Below, piece after piece: positions 23,096 to 31,800 of a stretch of 56,824 bases of DNA. Below the pieces are notes generated by a model. The model did no database searches. It had not been told where the DNA came from and worked only from the letters and a program-made list of their open reading frames with translations. Position 1 is the stretch's first letter; every line of letters begins with the position of its first letter. Both the position numbers and the translations under genes were made by a program. The DNA comes from Verrucomicrobiia bacterium (GTDB taxonomy: Bacteria; Verrucomicrobiota; Verrucomicrobiia; JABWAM01). The stretch lies in the NCBI GenBank assembly GCA_028687435.1, contig JAQUAF010000036.1, forward strand, positions 1 through 56,824, read 5' to 3'.

Positions 23096-23860
23096 TTACG
23101 ATTTATTTTTTGTTTCGAATTTGCGGAGGGCCGATTCCGCGCGCAGGCGCCGTTTCCTGGCCAGATCTTGATCCATGCCCATTTCATGGGCGTATTGGGC
23201 GGCGCTCTTGCCGAAAACACGGGTGGCGACCAGAAGAAGAAAGTCCTCTTCACAGAGCCGTCCTTCGTTCAGGTGTCCGATCAGCCGGTCGATTTCCAGA
23301 TCCTGTGTTGAAGACAGGTCCATTCCGTCAAAGTTGACGCCGTTTTCGTCACCCGCAACCAGCCGCTCGAATTCGTCGGGCGCGGTCGTGATCTCCCGCA
23401 TGGATTGTTCCCAGCCCGGCCGGCATTTGTCAAAAAAACGCCTGAAGGTGTCATTGATGATTTTTTGAACGAGCCGGTTGGGTCTTTTGGCTGGATCAAG
23501 TTTGGACAAGGTTTGAAGGAACGCCCAAAGAAGGTTTTGCCAGCGCTCTTCCAGATCCGGTTCCCATTTTCTTTTGCGGTTGGCGATGGCATCCAGTCCC
23601 GGCCAGAAAATGACAAGGAGCAGGGCGCACCAGCGCGAATCCCGGGTGGTCGCATGGGCGGCAAGGATGGGGCGAAGAATCTGGTCCTTGATCGGATCAT
23701 CGGAACGTCCCTGCCGCATGAAGGCGATGAGGTCGTTCCATGTGACAAACCTTTTCAGGACGGGTGCGGTTTCCTGAATCTCTCGCAGGAGGGAGGCGTA
23801 AGCCGCGCCCCGGATTTCCTGTGCCAGTCGGTTGTGATCGGAGATTGTTTCTGAGTGCAT
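23096..23860 (-). CDS. Sigma-70-like or HTH transcription regulator, first gene of transfer operon
   Basis: A 254-residue soluble protein. The centre contains WQNLLWAFLQTLSKLDPAKR followed by PNRLVQKIINDTFRRFF, reminiscent of the helical region 2 of sigma factors. Near the end, EEDFLLLVATRVFGKSAAQY and AHEMGMDQDLARKRRLRAE read like a region-4 helix-turn-helix. The arrangement (N-terminal extension, region-2-like, linker, region-4-like) suggests a divergent sigma-type or HTH activator of the transfer genes. Similarity is loose, so a non-sigma DNA-binding protein is equally possible. It is the most upstream gene of the minus-strand cluster. Confidence 0.45.
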   Translation of the reverse strand: MHSETISDHNRLAQEIRGAAYASLLREIQETAPVLKRFVTWNDLIAFMRQGRSDDPIKDQILRPILAAHATTRDSRWCALLLVIFWPGLDAIANRKRKWEPDLEERWQNLLWAFLQTLSKLDPAKRPNRLVQKIINDTFRRFFDKCRPGWEQSMREITTAPDEFERLVAGDENGVNFDGMDLSSTQDLEIDRLIGHLNEGRLCEEDFLLLVATRVFGKSAAQYAHEMGMDQDLARKRRLRAESALRKFETKNKS

Positions 23861-24247
23861 AAAGCGTTTAGGTCAGAAATCACCGAAAAATTTGAAAAAG
23901 TGATCTGGCGGGCAGGTTTCACCGTTTGAAATGGCTATGATTATGAAAGAGGACGGAATAAGAAAAATATTCTTATAATTTGACTGGTTCACCGGTCAGA
24001 AATGACCGTTACAGCGCCCTAGCGTGTCCCCGATTATGCCGGTGAAATGCGCCTGTTGACGAAGATAAAGTCATTTTTGTGTAAATGTGCGTCGAAATTG
24101 GCAAAACTATTTTGGAGGCATCTCCAGATCAGGATCGCAGGAGGAGCGGGCTGGCACGATTTTTCAAAATATTTCTTTTTAGTTGACAGGGAGGACAGAA
24201 AAAAGGCAAGAAACACCACGTTTGTTTTGTTCTTTGCCTTACGCATC
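23861..24247. other. Intergenic boundary between mobile element and cobalamin operon
   Basis: No gene is supported in these 387 bp. The region must hold the promoter of the minus-strand regulator and the promoter of the riboswitch operon. TTGACA at 24183-24188 may be a -35 box, but no good -10 follows. An AAGGCAA...TTGCCTT hairpin (about 24202-24240) lies right before the riboswitch. The right end of the mobile element should fall here, yet no copy of the tRNA-Thr 3' end is visible. Confidence 0.5.
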
Positions 24248-24380
24248 GCGGCGCAGGGAATCCCGTGAGAATCGGGGACGGTAGCGCCACTGTGACGGGT
24301 TACGAGTTTCCATATGCCAACCCTTTGAGCAACTTGGGGTGAAGGCGGAAACGAGGTTTGAAACCCGAAGTCAGGATAAC
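24248..24380 (+). promoter_or_regulatory. Cobalamin riboswitch aptamer, copy 1
   Basis: The consensus blocks of the adenosylcobalamin aptamer appear in order: GGGAATCCCGTGAGAATCGG, then GACGGTAGCGCCACTGTGAC containing the B12 box core GCCACTG, and finally AAGTCAGGATAAC at the 3' end. Behind it lie hairpins CCGCA/TGCGG (24383-24402) and TCCGCC-TTGG-GGCGGA (24403-24418), then a ribosome-binding site AGAGGAG at 24506-24512. No T-run follows the hairpins, so translational control of the receptor gene at 24522 is more likely than termination. The usual outcome is repression when cobalamin is plentiful. Confidence 0.93.
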
Positions 24381-24529
24381 GGCCGCAATGCTCTCAATGC
24401 GGTCCGCCTTGGGGCGGATCGAAAAACCTTGTTCGCATAAACAAGATTGGGGGATTGGTTCGTTGTCCAGGTCGCTCCTGTCCACCGGCTGGTCTCTCAG
24501 CTTTCAGAGGAGATTTCAGCCATGAGTTG
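24248..24529 (+). repeat. Direct repeat copy 1 (riboswitch plus expression platform plus start codon)
   Basis: These 282 bp recur at 32927-33209 with, by eye, only about three substitutions and one single-base insertion. Differences are TTTCCATATG versus TTTTCACATG near 24307-24316 and an extra base in the TTCGCATAAACAAG stretch. Identity starts sharply at GCGGCGCAGG and ends just after the start codon (ATGAGTTG), so aptamer, platform, ribosome-binding site and the first codons were all copied. Confidence 0.97.
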
Positions 24530-27077
24530 CAACCATTCCGTTGATCCATCCCGTTGTCCCATTTGCGGCCAACCCAATCATTGTCGTTTGGCCAAGGAAG
24601 AACCCGGCAGCGCGCCTTGTTGGTGCGCCAGCCAAAAAATTGGCGATGCGGTTTTGCGTCATATCCCTTCCTTTGCTCTGCGGCGCGTCTGTGTTTGCCG
24701 GTCATGCGTCGAAAAATTCAGTGAAACCGAACGTCCAGCCGCCATCGACGGCTTTTGCTTCCATTCGGCTGAAAAGCCGCAATGGTTGCCGGGACTTTCC
24801 TCCATGGTTGGCGCCATTCTTTTGGCCATTGGGATGGCCGGCCAGCCGGTTTTAGCCCAGTCGGTGGCGACCAATTTGGTTGAAAAGGCGGAAATGGCCA
24901 AAAAGGAGGAATCAACCAGGCAGAAGCATATCATGGACGAGGTGGTGGTCACCGCCACCCGAACATCGAAGAATACGGATGAGACGCCGTCCAGAACCAC
25001 AGTGGTGGATCGCGAGAAGATGGAGACCATGCCCATGACGACTCTCGACGATGCTCTCAAAAATGAATCCGGCCTTTTTGTGGAACGCCACAAGGGCTTG
25101 GCGGATTCCGCCGCCCGGGTGCAGGCCCGCGGCATGGTGGGGCAAAATCGCACCTTGATTCTGTTGGACGGCATGCCGCTTAACAACGGTTATAGCGGGG
25201 GAGTCCAATGGAATGTCCTGGGCATGGAAAATGTCGGACAGGTGGAGGTGGCGCGGGGCGCCGGGTCGTCGCTCTATGGCGGATCCGCCATGGGGGGCGT
25301 GGTGAACATCATCCCCCAAATGCCTGAAAAGTTGGAGTTTGGCGCCAAGACCGGCTTTGGCAGCGACAACACGTTTCGTTACAGCGGTTATGTCGGCGAT
25401 GTCATCAAGGAGAAATTCCGTTTCCGGCTCGGTTATGAGGCGGAAAGCACCGATGGTTATCCTTCCATGCCGGCATCCATCAGCACCACCAACCCCACGG
25501 CGGGGGCGGGTGTTTTGTCGGGAGGTTATCCTTCTCAATCTTCGTCCGGCGCTTCCAACTGGATCGTGGGCGACAAAGGCGACAATTACGCCTCCCGTTG
25601 GAATGGAAATTTTTTGGCTGATTACAAAGTGTCGGAAACAGGCCGCCTGTCGCTTCAATATCAAATGGGACATTATGAGTATGGCTATGGCGATCCTCAT
25701 ACTTATTTGACGGATAGAAGCGGCAATTCGGCCGAGGCCGGGCGCGTGACGGTTAACCGAAACCGGTATGTGACGGCCTCGATCAGCACGTTCAATAGCT
25801 CCGCAACCGATTATTTCTGGAACCAATACAATTCGGGGCTGAAGTACGAGGATCAATTTGGCGACCTTCAGTTTACAGGCAAGGCGGGTTTTCAGCTTTT
25901 TGAACAGGTTTACGCGACAAGTAGCGCGACCGGCGCCCAAGGGTGGGGCGATGCGCCCGGTTCGCAGACCGATTCCACCGGCCGTTGCTGGTATGGAGAA
26001 TATCAGGTGAGCTATCCTGTTTTTACCGATCATCTTCTGACCGGAGGGATGTCTTTTCGATATGACGATTATGACCAGGATTCCTATGATTTGCGTTATT
26101 ACCGGGAATTCAACACCCGGATCGGACGGACTGGACTGACCCAGGGGGCGAGCGCCACCCAGGCGGTGTTTCTCCAGGATGAGTGGCAGGCGCTCCGGGA
26201 TTTGGTTCTCTACGGTTCCGTCCGTTTCGACCATTGGTATTCCTTTGATGGCGCGTCAGCGGGAGGGCCGGCCGCATCCGCCACGGGGGGAACGGTCGGA
26301 TCCCCGACCCACTATGCCGCGCCGAGCGATTGGGGGGTGAGTCCGAGGATCGCGCCCGTCTGGCATGCGCTGGAGGACACCTATTTGCGGGCATCCATCA
26401 GCGAGGCTTTTCGTCCCCCGAACCTCTATGAGATGTACCGCGGTTACGCCTATGGCGCCACCACTTATCTTGGCAATCCCGATCTCAAGCCGGAAACCGT
26501 GTGGAACTATGAATGCGGAGTGGACCAATATGCGTGGGAACGGCGGATCAAGGCTTCGGCCACCTATTTTCATTGGGATGCCTCGGACATGATTGACAAC
26601 ATGGATGTCGGCAACAATCTGAAGCAGCAGCAGAATTTTGGCGAGGTCCAGGCGGACGGGGCGGAATTGGAGTTGTCCGTCAAACCCTGGGATTGCCTGC
26701 GTGTCTGGAGCAATTACACTTATACGGAAACCGAGATCACCAAGCACGATTATCAACCCGCTTTGGTGGGAAAGAGGCTGGCTTATGTTCCGCAACGCGT
26801 CATCAACGTGGGAACCGATGTTCTCTCCAAATGGGTGGATTGGGGAATCCATGGACAGTACCAGGGGAAAACCTATGCGCTCGATCTCAACAACGATGTG
26901 GAGAATGTGTATGGCACTTTCACCCGCTGCTGGCTTTGGGACACCAAGTTGACCGTCAAGCCCATCGAACATTTGAGCATATCGGCTTCCATTCAAAACC
27001 TTTTCGACAAGGATTATTACTCTTACAACATCGGACGGGGCCGCACCTTCGTGTTGGAAGCCGCATGCCGGTGGTGA
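24522..27077 (+). CDS. TonB-dependent receptor (BtuB-like) with N-terminal Cys-rich CWC-type extension
   Basis: An 851-residue outer-membrane receptor, expected to import a corrinoid or another tetrapyrrole because it is first in a cobalamin-riboswitch operon. From about residue 130 the order is a TonB box DEVVVTATR, a plug with TTLDDALKNESGLFVERHKG, VARGAGSSLYGGSAMGGVVN, then a beta barrel ending in FVLEAACRW. The first 94 residues are unusual: C12-P-I-C15, C21, C33-W-C35, C57-V-C59 and C62 match the cysteine-rich CWC family. They precede what looks like the signal peptide (MVGAILLAIGMAGQPVLA, residues 95-112). The ATG at 24522 has the riboswitch-controlled AGAGGAG site. An internal ATG at 24804 would give a normal receptor but lacks an evident ribosome-binding site. 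Confidence 0.88.
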   Translation: MSCNHSVDPSRCPICGQPNHCRLAKEEPGSAPCWCASQKIGDAVLRHIPSFALRRVCVCRSCVEKFSETERPAAIDGFCFHSAEKPQWLPGLSSMVGAILLAIGMAGQPVLAQSVATNLVEKAEMAKKEESTRQKHIMDEVVVTATRTSKNTDETPSRTTVVDREKMETMPMTTLDDALKNESGLFVERHKGLADSAARVQARGMVGQNRTLILLDGMPLNNGYSGGVQWNVLGMENVGQVEVARGAGSSLYGGSAMGGVVNIIPQMPEKLEFGAKTGFGSDNTFRYSGYVGDVIKEKFRFRLGYEAESTDGYPSMPASISTTNPTAGAGVLSGGYPSQSSSGASNWIVGDKGDNYASRWNGNFLADYKVSETGRLSLQYQMGHYEYGYGDPHTYLTDRSGNSAEAGRVTVNRNRYVTASISTFNSSATDYFWNQYNSGLKYEDQFGDLQFTGKAGFQLFEQVYATSSATGAQGWGDAPGSQTDSTGRCWYGEYQVSYPVFTDHLLTGGMSFRYDDYDQDSYDLRYYREFNTRIGRTGLTQGASATQAVFLQDEWQALRDLVLYGSVRFDHWYSFDGASAGGPAASATGGTVGSPTHYAAPSDWGVSPRIAPVWHALEDTYLRASISEAFRPPNLYEMYRGYAYGATTYLGNPDLKPETVWNYECGVDQYAWERRIKASATYFHWDASDMIDNMDVGNNLKQQQNFGEVQADGAELELSVKPWDCLRVWSNYTYTETEITKHDYQPALVGKRLAYVPQRVINVGTDVLSKWVDWGIHGQYQGKTYALDLNNDVENVYGTFTRCWLWDTKLTVKPIEHLSISASIQNLFDKDYYSYNIGRGRTFVLEAACRW

Positions 27078-27102
27078 GAGGCGTTGGAAAAAGGAGATCA
27101 TT

Positions 27103-27840
27103 ATGGAATTGGATGTTTTGTTTTGGATTGGAGGCATGATATTCAGCCTGGGCATCTTCGCGGTCAAAACGGGTTTGGGATTTGGCTTTGGCGGAGTGAC
27201 ATGGAGGAGCATGGCCATGATCCTGCCTCTTTATTTGATTTTGTTTATGCTGCTTGCCCTGGCGTCGCAAACCGTGCTGTCAAAGTTGACGCCGGTTTTG
27301 CAAAAGGGCCCCTGGCTGCATTTGTCGATGGCGGCGGGATTGATTGGCTGGGGCGTTTACCTGATTTGGAGGGATGGGGGATGCCGACATTGCGGCAGAC
27401 GGAAAAAGACGTCATCAAAATCCTTCTTGTTACTGGCCATTCCCTGTCCGGTTTGTCTTGCCGCCATGGCTTTTTCAACCGCCATGGCGTTGAATGCGAT
27501 TCCCTGGCATCCCGCTTGGGTTGGGGTGGTTGTGGGGGGCGTTTTTGCGCTTCTTGTCCTTCCAACTTATTTTTCCGTCAAACTTTTTGCCCGTGAGTTG
27601 CCGCCTGCCGAGCGCGAACTCAGGCTGGGATTGGCCATGATTTTTGTCGGGTTGTATTTCATCGCCTCCCTCTTCCTGCCGGGATACATCGAACAGGCCA
27701 AATTGGCTTATGGTTCATTCGCGGGCGAAGTCTCCCATGCTCCTCGCCAGGACATGTGGGGCGTTTTGGGTTTGCTGGCGGCGTGTCTGTTTGCGGGCTT
27801 TTTTATTCCACAATTTGATCAAAAAGGAGCATTTAAATGA
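27103..27840 (+). CDS. DUF2162-type membrane protein (predicted transporter)
   Basis: A 245-residue inner-membrane protein with about six hydrophobic segments and a central Cys-containing loop (GGCRHCGRRKK near residues 92-102, then AIPCPVCLAAMAF). Its order with an ExbB-like channel, a DUF2149 protein and a CobN-like protein is the arrangement I know for DUF2162 proteins. Function is not established; a role in moving the ligand or metal across the inner membrane is inferred. The gene begins 25 bp after the receptor and overlaps the next gene by 4 bp, so it is co-transcribed under the riboswitch. Confidence 0.7.
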   Translation: MELDVLFWIGGMIFSLGIFAVKTGLGFGFGGVTWRSMAMILPLYLILFMLLALASQTVLSKLTPVLQKGPWLHLSMAAGLIGWGVYLIWRDGGCRHCGRRKKTSSKSFLLLAIPCPVCLAAMAFSTAMALNAIPWHPAWVGVVVGGVFALLVLPTYFSVKLFARELPPAERELRLGLAMIFVGLYFIASLFLPGYIEQAKLAYGSFAGEVSHAPRQDMWGVLGLLAACLFAGFFIPQFDQKGAFK

Positions 27841-28502
27841 ACCTGTTGGCTGGTCTGGAAACTTTTCTCTATGTTGTCTCGTCCGCCCTTTTTCTGCCGG
27901 TGGTGGCGGCATTGGTGTTGTTGACGTTCTGGATGTTCATCTGCCTGGGAAGTTTTCTCCGGGAATGGCTGGATCGGAGGAAGGGGATTTCACCGGCGGT
28001 GAATCGCTACGAAACCAGCCTTGCCGGAGCGTTGTTGATCGCTCCCGCCGGGGAAATCGACCTCTATCTGGAGCGGCTGCTCCAGAGCGCTGAATTGGAT
28101 TTGGTCCGCTCGCTGGACCGTGTGCGGTTTGCCATTCGCGTGGGGCCGGCCCTGGGGCTGATGGGCACCCTGATTCCCATGGGCATTTCGCTGGCCGCCC
28201 TGGCGCAGGGGGATATGCCCAAAATGGCTGGAAGCATGGTGACCGCGTTCACGGCCACGGTGGTGGGGCTTGCCTGCAGCGTGGCGGCCTATCTCATGTC
28301 GCTTGCCAGGGAAAAATGGGTGCGGGCGGACATGCGCGAAATGGAATACTATACGGAGGTGGCTCTGCGGCAGGCAATGCCCCAAAACATCGAAGAGCGG
28401 CGATCCTCGGCTGCCGCCCGCGATGCCGGCCGTCCGGAACCTGACGCCAGGGAGAAAATGGAGGAAGACGATGAAGTATCTGAAACGTCGCCGTCGGTTT
28501 GA
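27837..28502 (+). CDS. MotA/TolQ/ExbB-type proton channel protein
   Basis: A 221-residue inner-membrane protein with three hydrophobic regions. The first is near residues 10-38, and the family core follows at about 95-150: IRVGPALGLMGTLIPMGISL and VTAFTATVVGLACSVAAY. This is the ExbB/TolQ signature of channels that use the proton gradient. The C-terminus is long and acidic. It differs from the ExbB at 36085, so the window has two such channels, this one being dedicated to the CobN-like operon. It overlaps both neighbours: 4 bp with DUF2162 and 32 bp with DUF2149. Confidence 0.88.
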   Translation: MNLLAGLETFLYVVSSALFLPVVAALVLLTFWMFICLGSFLREWLDRRKGISPAVNRYETSLAGALLIAPAGEIDLYLERLLQSAELDLVRSLDRVRFAIRVGPALGLMGTLIPMGISLAALAQGDMPKMAGSMVTAFTATVVGLACSVAAYLMSLAREKWVRADMREMEYYTEVALRQAMPQNIEERRSSAAARDAGRPEPDAREKMEEDDEVSETSPSV

Positions 28503-28821
28503 AAAATACGACCAACCGCTGGAGGATCCCATCGCAGGGGTGGCCAACCTTTTCGATGCCAGCGTGGTTTTTATCGTCAGCATGATGATTGCCCTGTTCA
28601 TGGCCTACAACATGCTTGATTTGGTCAATCCCAATTCGGAGGTGACCATGACCAAGAAAACATCCGATGGAGGAGTGGAAATCATCACAAAGAAAGGGAG
28701 GGAAATCAAAGTGCGGAAAGTGACCGATAAAAAACTCGGCGGAGAGGGAACGCGTCTGGGAACCGCTTATCAATTGACCGATGGGAGAGTTGTCTATGTT
28801 CCGGATGAAGATAAAAAATAA
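28471..28821 (+). CDS. DUF2149 protein (ExbD-like partner)
   Basis: A 116-residue bitopic protein. Residues about 1-25 are basic and cytoplasmic (MKYLKRRRRFEKYDQPLEDP). DPIAGVANLFDASVVFIVSM and MIALFMAYNML follow as the membrane segment, then a charged periplasmic tail. This is the DUF2149 pattern, which accompanies ExbB-like and CobN-like genes and probably plays the ExbD role. A GGAGG ribosome-binding site fixes the ATG at 28471. The 3' end overlaps the CobN-like gene by 26 bp. Confidence 0.8.
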   Translation: MKYLKRRRRFEKYDQPLEDPIAGVANLFDASVVFIVSMMIALFMAYNMLDLVNPNSEVTMTKKTSDGGVEIITKKGREIKVRKVTDKKLGGEGTRLGTAYQLTDGRVVYVPDEDKK

Positions 28822-31800
28822 ACAGGTTTTTGCCGGATTCTTTCGAATCAACCTCATGGTTTTCTGGCTTGTCGCATGCAAAGTGCCGGCTGTCGCGAAT
28901 GGCGCCGGGACGACGGTCGGATTGCTGTGGGGAGATGGACATTCCAAGTCTGCCGTTGAGGTTGTCCGGACATTGGCCGGCGCGGAGGAACAATCGGGAA
29001 ATCCCGGACTCCAACAGGTGAAATTCATTTCGTTTTCAACGCAGGACATCCGGCGGGGTTCGTTGGAGGGATTGGACCAATGCCGTCTGGCGCTCATCCG
29101 CACCATGAGCCGCGAGGATATCGCGAAACTTAAACCGATTTTTAACCGGATCACCGCAAGGGGAGGCAAAGTGTTTTCAGTGGATGCGGCGTATGTTGAG
29201 GAATGCCGGGCCACCGGAATTCTCAAGGATGAAAAACTTCAGGCTTATTTTCACAATGGAGGCATGGATAATCTGAAAAACATGGTTTGTTATGCCATGG
29301 CCAAGGGGCTTGGCATTTCATGCCGATATGACGCTCCGGCGGGCGTTCCCATGGCGGGAATTTTCGACTGCCGGACCGGACGCGTGTTGCAACGGTTCGA
29401 GGAGTACCGGCAACTGTTGGAGTCTGATCCGGCGAGGAAAGGATTGACGAAAAAACCCTGGATCGGAATCGTTTGCCAACGCAATACCGTGCTGGCCGGA
29501 CAGGATAAACCGCTCAAGGCGGTGGCGGCGGCCTTGGAACGCGGGGGATTCAACCCTTTGCCCGTGTTTCATTATCCGTCGGAAAAGGCGATTGAGGCGT
29601 TTTTTTTCGGGCCGGCCGGCCGGTCCCGGGTGAAATGCGTCATTGCCCTGGCGGTAAAGATGCCTGCCAAACCCGCGGAGGTGGCTGCGGTCTTGAAAAG
29701 GTTGGATGTGCCCGTCATAGATGCCATCACGCTGGTCAGCCAGTCGCCGGATGAATGGAAACAGTCGACGGTGGGGCTGGATGTCAGTGAGCGGACCTGG
29801 CAGATAGCCCTGCCGGAAATGAGCGGCATTGGGCAACCCACGGTTGTGGCCGCCAAAGAGCGGCAACGGGATCCGGCGACTGGAAAGTTTTATGTCGAGG
29901 AAGTTCCGATTGAGGAGCGGATTCAAATGCTGGTCCGGCGCGCGGGCGCCTGGATCCGTCTCCGGGAAAAACCCGATTGTGAAAAGCGGGTGGCCGTCAT
30001 TTATTACAATTATCCGCCGGGGAAAAACAATGTGGGAGCTTCCTATTTGAATGTGCTGCCCGACAGCCTGTGCCAGTTGGGGCTGGGGCTCAAAAGCGGC
30101 GGATATGATTTGGGGGAATGGAATGGAGGCAAGGAGAGATTGTTCAATGACATTCATCAATACGCCCGCAATATTGGCAAGTGGGCGCCGGCGGAGATCG
30201 ACCGGTTGGTCAAAGAGGGGAAACCAGCCCTTTTGCCCATGGAGAAATACCGCCGATGGTATGCGGAATTGCCGGAAAAATTAAGGCGGTCCATTGAAGC
30301 CGATTGGGGGCCGCCCGAGAAATGCGACATCATGACCTGGCGCGATGCCGGCGGGAAAATGTTCATGGTCCTGCCATCGGTTCAATACGGCAAAATCCTT
30401 TTCACTCCGCAACCCACCCGGGGCTGGGATCAGGATTCGCAAAAGATTTATCATAACGTGACCTTGGCGCCGCATCATCAGTACGTGGCGTTTTACCTTT
30501 GGTTGAAAAAGGAATTCCAGGCCGATGCCGTGGTCCATGTCGGCACGCACGGCACCCATGAATGGCTGCCGGGCAAGGAAGCCGGATTGTCGGCGGCCTG
30601 CCCGCCGGAGGCGCTGCTCCAGGAACTGCCAAACATTTATCCGTATATTGTGGATAATGTCGGCGAGGGACTTCAGGCCAAGCGGCGGGGCATGGCCACG
30701 ATCATTGATCACATGACTCCGCCTTTCGACAAGGCTGGCGCAAACCGGGAATTAAAGGGGTTGAGCGCGTTGATCACGGATTACGACGTGGCATTGGAAA
30801 AAAGTCCCCCCCTGGCCGCCCTGAAGTTGAAGGAGATTCAGGCTGGCGCCCAAAAAATGGGCCTGTTGACAGATTTGGGGCTGAAAAAAGAATCCCTGGA
30901 CCGATCGGATGTGCAAAAGCTGGAGCATCACCTTAAAAATATTGCGGAAAGACAGACCCCATTTGGTCTCCACACTTTCGGCAGGGCGCCGGAGGAAAAA
31001 CGGGTCCGTTCCACTGCCGAAGCCATCCTGGCGCTCGAAAAAGGGCTGTCGGAAAAGGAGCGCCAAAAGAAAATGGATGAAATGATGGAGCGTATCCGGT
31101 CTTCCGGAAAAGAGGAAATGGCATCCTTCCTTGCCGCGCTTTCCGGGCGGTTTGTCATGCCGGCCCAAGGCAATGATCCGGTGCGCAATCCCGATTCCCT
31201 TCCGACCGGAAAGAATTTTTATTCGTTCGATCCGGTGCGCATTCCTCCCAAAGTCGTTTATGAAATGGGCGCGAAACTGGCCCGTGAACTGATCGAGGAA
31301 TACCGGGGCAGGCATGGCCAATATCCGGACAAGTTGACGTTCAACCTTTGGAGCACCGAAACCATTCGCAACGAAGGAGTGATGGAATCCCAGATTTTGC
31401 ATCTCATGGGCATCCGTCCAAAATGGGATGCCACCGGCAAGGTTTTTGGCCTTGAGGCCATTGCCCGGCGGGAATTGGGGCGGCCCCGGATCGATGTCAC
31501 CATCATTCCATCGGGTCTGTACCGGGATTTGTTTTCCAATCTCATGGAATTGCTTGATAAAGGGGTGAGTCTGGCGAAGGCGCAAAACGAGAAGGATAAC
31601 ATTCTCCGGTCCAACATGGAGAAAACCCGGAAGATGCTGCGCGAGAGGGGAGTTGCCGCTGAAACAGCCGAAAGGCTTGCTTCGGTGCGTTTGTTCACCG
31701 TTCCCTCCGGAGCTTACGGTCCCAATGTCGCGAGCGTCACTTCCGTTTCCGACACTTGGGAGAAAGAGGAACAGGTGGCCGGCGTGTTCATGATGCGGAT

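Larger units (their letters stand above)
3919..23900. mobile_element. Probable integrative and conjugative element inserted at tRNA-Thr
   Basis: The segment begins at the encoded CCA end of tRNA-Thr. It carries an integrase next to the tRNA, then on the minus strand a nearly continuous set of conjugation genes: coupling protein, VirB-type channel proteins, VirB4 ATPase, pilin-like protein, relaxase, accessory DNA-binding proteins and a candidate oriT. A toxin-antitoxin pair and a RadC-like protein, both common cargo, are included. Core metabolic genes resume with the cobalamin riboswitch at 24248. The right boundary is approximate, because I could not find a repeat of the tRNA 3' end between 23861 and 24247. 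No VirB11 ATPase or lytic transglycosylase is visible. Confidence 0.75.

Noticed and set aside
24202..24240. Possible rho-independent terminator before riboswitch copy 1
   Set aside because: AAGGCAA/TTGCCTT pair with a long loop and a bulge, but there is no T-run after the stem and no upstream plus-strand gene to terminate.
23861..24247. Right attachment repeat (copy of the tRNA-Thr 3' end)
   Set aside because: I searched by eye for TTCGAATCC- and AGCCGGCTCCA-like sequence and found none here, so no attR is annotated.
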